This document shows, one piece after another, positions 8,186-10,049 of a DNA stretch of 10,049 nucleotides. The notes below the pieces were generated by a model. That model was not told where the DNA came from, did not search any database, and saw only the letters and a program-made list of their open reading frames with translations. The DNA lies in the NCBI GenBank assembly GCA_013044065.1, contig JABEVA010000044.1, positions 1 through 10,049 of the forward strand, written 5' to 3'. Every line of letters begins with the position of its first letter. Positions within the stretch are counted from its first letter, which is position 1. The translations under genes and the position numbers were made by a program. The stretch is from Phycisphaerae bacterium (GTDB lineage Bacteria; Planctomycetota; Phycisphaerae; WQYP01).

Positions 8186-8232
8186 TACGCCCGTCATGTT
8201 ACACTAAGGCTCGTCATACATCGGAATATTTC
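8186..8232 (+). promoter_or_regulatory. Short gap before paralog D with extended -10-like sequence
   Basis: TGTTACACT at 8197-8205 resembles an extended -10 element, with no recognisable -35 at the expected distance. The hexamer CGTCAT occurs at 8192-8197 and again at 8212-8217, 20 bases apart, bracketing this box. GGAA at 8223-8226, 6 bases before the ATG, is a partial ribosome binding site. Each element could be chance in 47 bases; taken together they make a weak case for a local promoter. Confidence 0.2.
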
Positions 8233-10049
8233 ATGCTTGAAGAAAAACCAAACTCCGCCCACCCGCCTGACCCAAAAAACGCCAGCCTGCCTGGCGGCAC
8301 CACCGCCGGCTGGGCCGGGCCGGTGGGCGCGGTGGGTATCATCCTGCTGGCCTTGGTGGTCTACGCCCCTCTGCGCTTGGCCAGGTTCATCTGGGACGAC
8401 CGTCTTTGGCTGCTGCACAATCCGGTGGTGCTGCACTGGGATAAACTCATCATGGCTTGGATCAATCTCACCCAGGATCCGCAGTATTATCCCCTGGTGT
8501 TTACCGTCTTTAGCCTCGAATATCACACCTGGGCATTCAATCCCATCTGGTATCACCTGGTAAATGTGCTGCTGCAAGCGGCCAATGGACTTTTGCTGTG
8601 GTGGCTGTTGGTGCGATTACGTATTCCCGGAGCCTGGCTGGCAGCGGCCATTTTCACCATTCATCCGGTACAGGTGGAAACCGTGGGCTGGGTGGCTGAA
8701 ATGAAAAATCTGCTCTCCGCATTTTTCTACCTGCTGGCCACCCTGGCTTACGTGCGGGCTTGTGGACTTGATGCCCCCACCGACCCGCTTGCGGACCGCC
8801 AGCTTCCACCGGCGCAATATCACTGGAAATGGTATTGGTGCGCCACCGCCTTGTTCGTGCTGGCGCTGCTGGCCAAGACCTCCGGATTGGCCCTGCCGTT
8901 GGTGCTGCTGGCACTGCTGTGGTGGAAACGCGGCAAAATTAAGTGGCAGGATATTCGCGCCGTGGTCCCCTGGTTTATCGTGGCGCTGCTCTTCGCATGG
9001 ATTACCATTCATGTGGAACGCGCCGCTTCCGGTGCGGAAGGCCGCCCATGGGATTTAACCATCGTGCAACGGGTGCTTATCGCGGGCCGGGCCTGGTGGT
9101 TTTATCCCGGCAAACTGCTCTGGCCCATTCCTCTGCTGGAAGTTTACCGGCGCTGGAACCTTCACACCTTGGCTGGGTGGCACTGGGTGTACCCTATCGC
9201 CGCCGTGGGCGTATTTGCCGCCGCGTGGCTGCTGCGCCAGCGCCTGGGCCGGGGCTTTCTGGTCATGCTGATCATTTACACCCTGTTGATCGGGCCGGTT
9301 TTAGGATTTATTTCCTATTACACCATGCTGTACACCTTTGTAGCCGATCATTATCAATACCTGTCCTGCATCGCACTGATCACCGGTTTCTCCGCCGCTT
9401 TATGGCGGCTTTGCCAGTGGGCGGGCACCAGAGCCATACCCGTTTTCAGCATTTGTTCCGCCGTCATTCTTGTCTTGCTTGCGGACATCAGCTACGGCCA
9501 AAGCCTCAACTACGAATCCAGCGCTTATTTATGGGCCCATGTTCTGGCCTACGACCCCAACTCCGGCGAAGGAAATTTGGGCTATGGTGAATCGCTCAAC
9601 ACGCTGGGAAATCGGTTCCATAACAAAAAACTGCTCCACCAAGCCATGCCTTACCTGAAAAAGGCCAATCGCGCCTTGCCGGATAACACCTACGTACACA
9701 TGGGGCTGGCCCAACTGCATCAGGATTTGCACCAGTATCACCGGGCCAAATGGTATTGGGAACGGGTTATAGACCGCATTCCCAAACAGGTCTTTGCCTG
9801 GTCGGAATACGCCTGGTGCTGCCAACAACTGCATCAATACCTTCTGGCCAGAAAAGCCTATCAGCGTGTGCTGCTGCTGGATCCGCATGATCTGGGGGCC
9901 GTCGAGGAGCTAGCCGCGCTTTACCTCTTGGCCGGTGAGAACCACAAGGCCCAGGCCATGTACCAAAGGGCCATCCGTCTTAACCCGGCTCTGGCCCATA
10001 TACCCCTGCGTCTGCCGCCCTGGTTGGAGCCTCACGTATCCACAACAAC
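8233..10049 (+). CDS. TMTC-like GT-C membrane protein with TPRs (paralog D), 3' end outside window
   Basis: The frame stays open from ATG 8233 to the right edge, giving 605 residues with no stop. It is a probable GT-C type glycosyltransferase with the full motif set: WDD 54-56, QYYP 84-87, HPVQVE 144-149, WVAEMKN 153-159, LLAKTSGLALP 212-222, WPIPLLEVYRRW 297-308 and VADHYQYL 370-377. About 11-12 hydrophobic segments end near 418. The hinge (W434 onward, DPN at 441-443) is followed by one irregular TPR and three regular 34-residue TPRs starting at 486, 520 and 554. After residue 588 the TPR pattern fades into a Pro-containing stretch (LRLPPW at 592-597), so the true C-terminus may be near and the array shorter than in A-C. 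Acceptor and donor are unknown. It is the closest relative of paralog B, with almost the same sequence around VADHYQYL. The ATG has a weak GGAA 6 bases upstream; no competing in-frame ATG was found in the gap. Confidence 0.9.
   Translation, partial: MLEEKPNSAHPPDPKNASLPGGTTAGWAGPVGAVGIILLALVVYAPLRLARFIWDDRLWLLHNPVVLHWDKLIMAWINLTQDPQYYPLVFTVFSLEYHTWAFNPIWYHLVNVLLQAANGLLLWWLLVRLRIPGAWLAAAIFTIHPVQVETVGWVAEMKNLLSAFFYLLATLAYVRACGLDAPTDPLADRQLPPAQYHWKWYWCATALFVLALLAKTSGLALPLVLLALLWWKRGKIKWQDIRAVVPWFIVALLFAWITIHVERAASGAEGRPWDLTIVQRVLIAGRAWWFYPGKLLWPIPLLEVYRRWNLHTLAGWHWVYPIAAVGVFAAAWLLRQRLGRGFLVMLIIYTLLIGPVLGFISYYTMLYTFVADHYQYLSCIALITGFSAALWRLCQWAGTRAIPVFSICSAVILVLLADISYGQSLNYESSAYLWAHVLAYDPNSGEGNLGYGESLNTLGNRFHNKKLLHQAMPYLKKANRALPDNTYVHMGLAQLHQDLHQYHRAKWYWERVIDRIPKQVFAWSEYAWCCQQLHQYLLARKAYQRVLLLDPHDLGAVEELAALYLLAGENHKAQAMYQRAIRLNPALAHIPLRLPPWLEPHVSTT
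8656..8692 (+). repeat. Paralog-shared DNA segment (copy in D)
   Basis: Counterpart of 4152-4188 in paralog B, encoding HPVQVETVGW. The last 22 bases of the segment are identical in the two copies, about 4.5 kb apart. Confidence 0.6.

Overview
The window is G+C-rich bacterial DNA. All genes supported here lie on the + strand and are packed tightly, with gaps of 16, 7, 95 and 47 bases. It holds the 3' part of one SNF2-family helicase gene, followed by a tandem run of four paralogous genes. Each of the four encodes a polytopic membrane domain joined to a C-terminal TPR array. The last one is still open at the right edge. No rRNA, tRNA, CRISPR array, insertion sequence or strong terminator was seen. 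Large numbers of TPR-tailed membrane glycosyltransferase-like proteins and SNF2 helicases with a DEAQ box are common in Planctomycetota and related PVC-type or environmental lineages. That assignment is inference, because nothing here is a taxonomic marker.

Layout: (1) 1-1551, SNF2 helicase C-terminal part, from the DEAQ box through motif VI, then a long low-complexity linker and a short helical tail. (2) 1568-3712, paralog A, 714 aa. (3) 3720-5909, paralog B, 729 aa. (4) 6005-8185, paralog C, 726 aa. (5) 8233 to beyond 10049, paralog D, 605 residues visible.

The four paralogs resemble the eukaryotic TMTC proteins (GT-C fold O-mannosyltransferases with TPRs, CAZy GT105) and the bacterial proteins usually annotated only as 'tetratricopeptide repeat protein'. 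A, B and D share an ordered motif set: WDD after the first membrane segment, [QD]YYP or DYFP, [HD]PVxVET, W[IVA]AExKNxLS, LLAKT, a PxPLLExYxRW motif and VADHxQYL. All four have a hinge of the form xWxxxLxxxPxxWxAxxNL (degenerate in D) leading into 34-residue TPRs.

The most notable feature is paralog C. It keeps the fold, the hinge and a very regular eight-repeat TPR array, yet has lost nearly every polar residue of the shared motif set. It therefore looks like a catalytically dead pseudo-glycosyltransferase, maintained beside three enzyme-like copies. B and D are the closest pair even though C lies between them. A plausible but unproven reading is a glycan- or protein-glycosylation-type membrane module with two or three enzymes and one non-catalytic partner. 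The helicase may be co-transcribed only because of its position.
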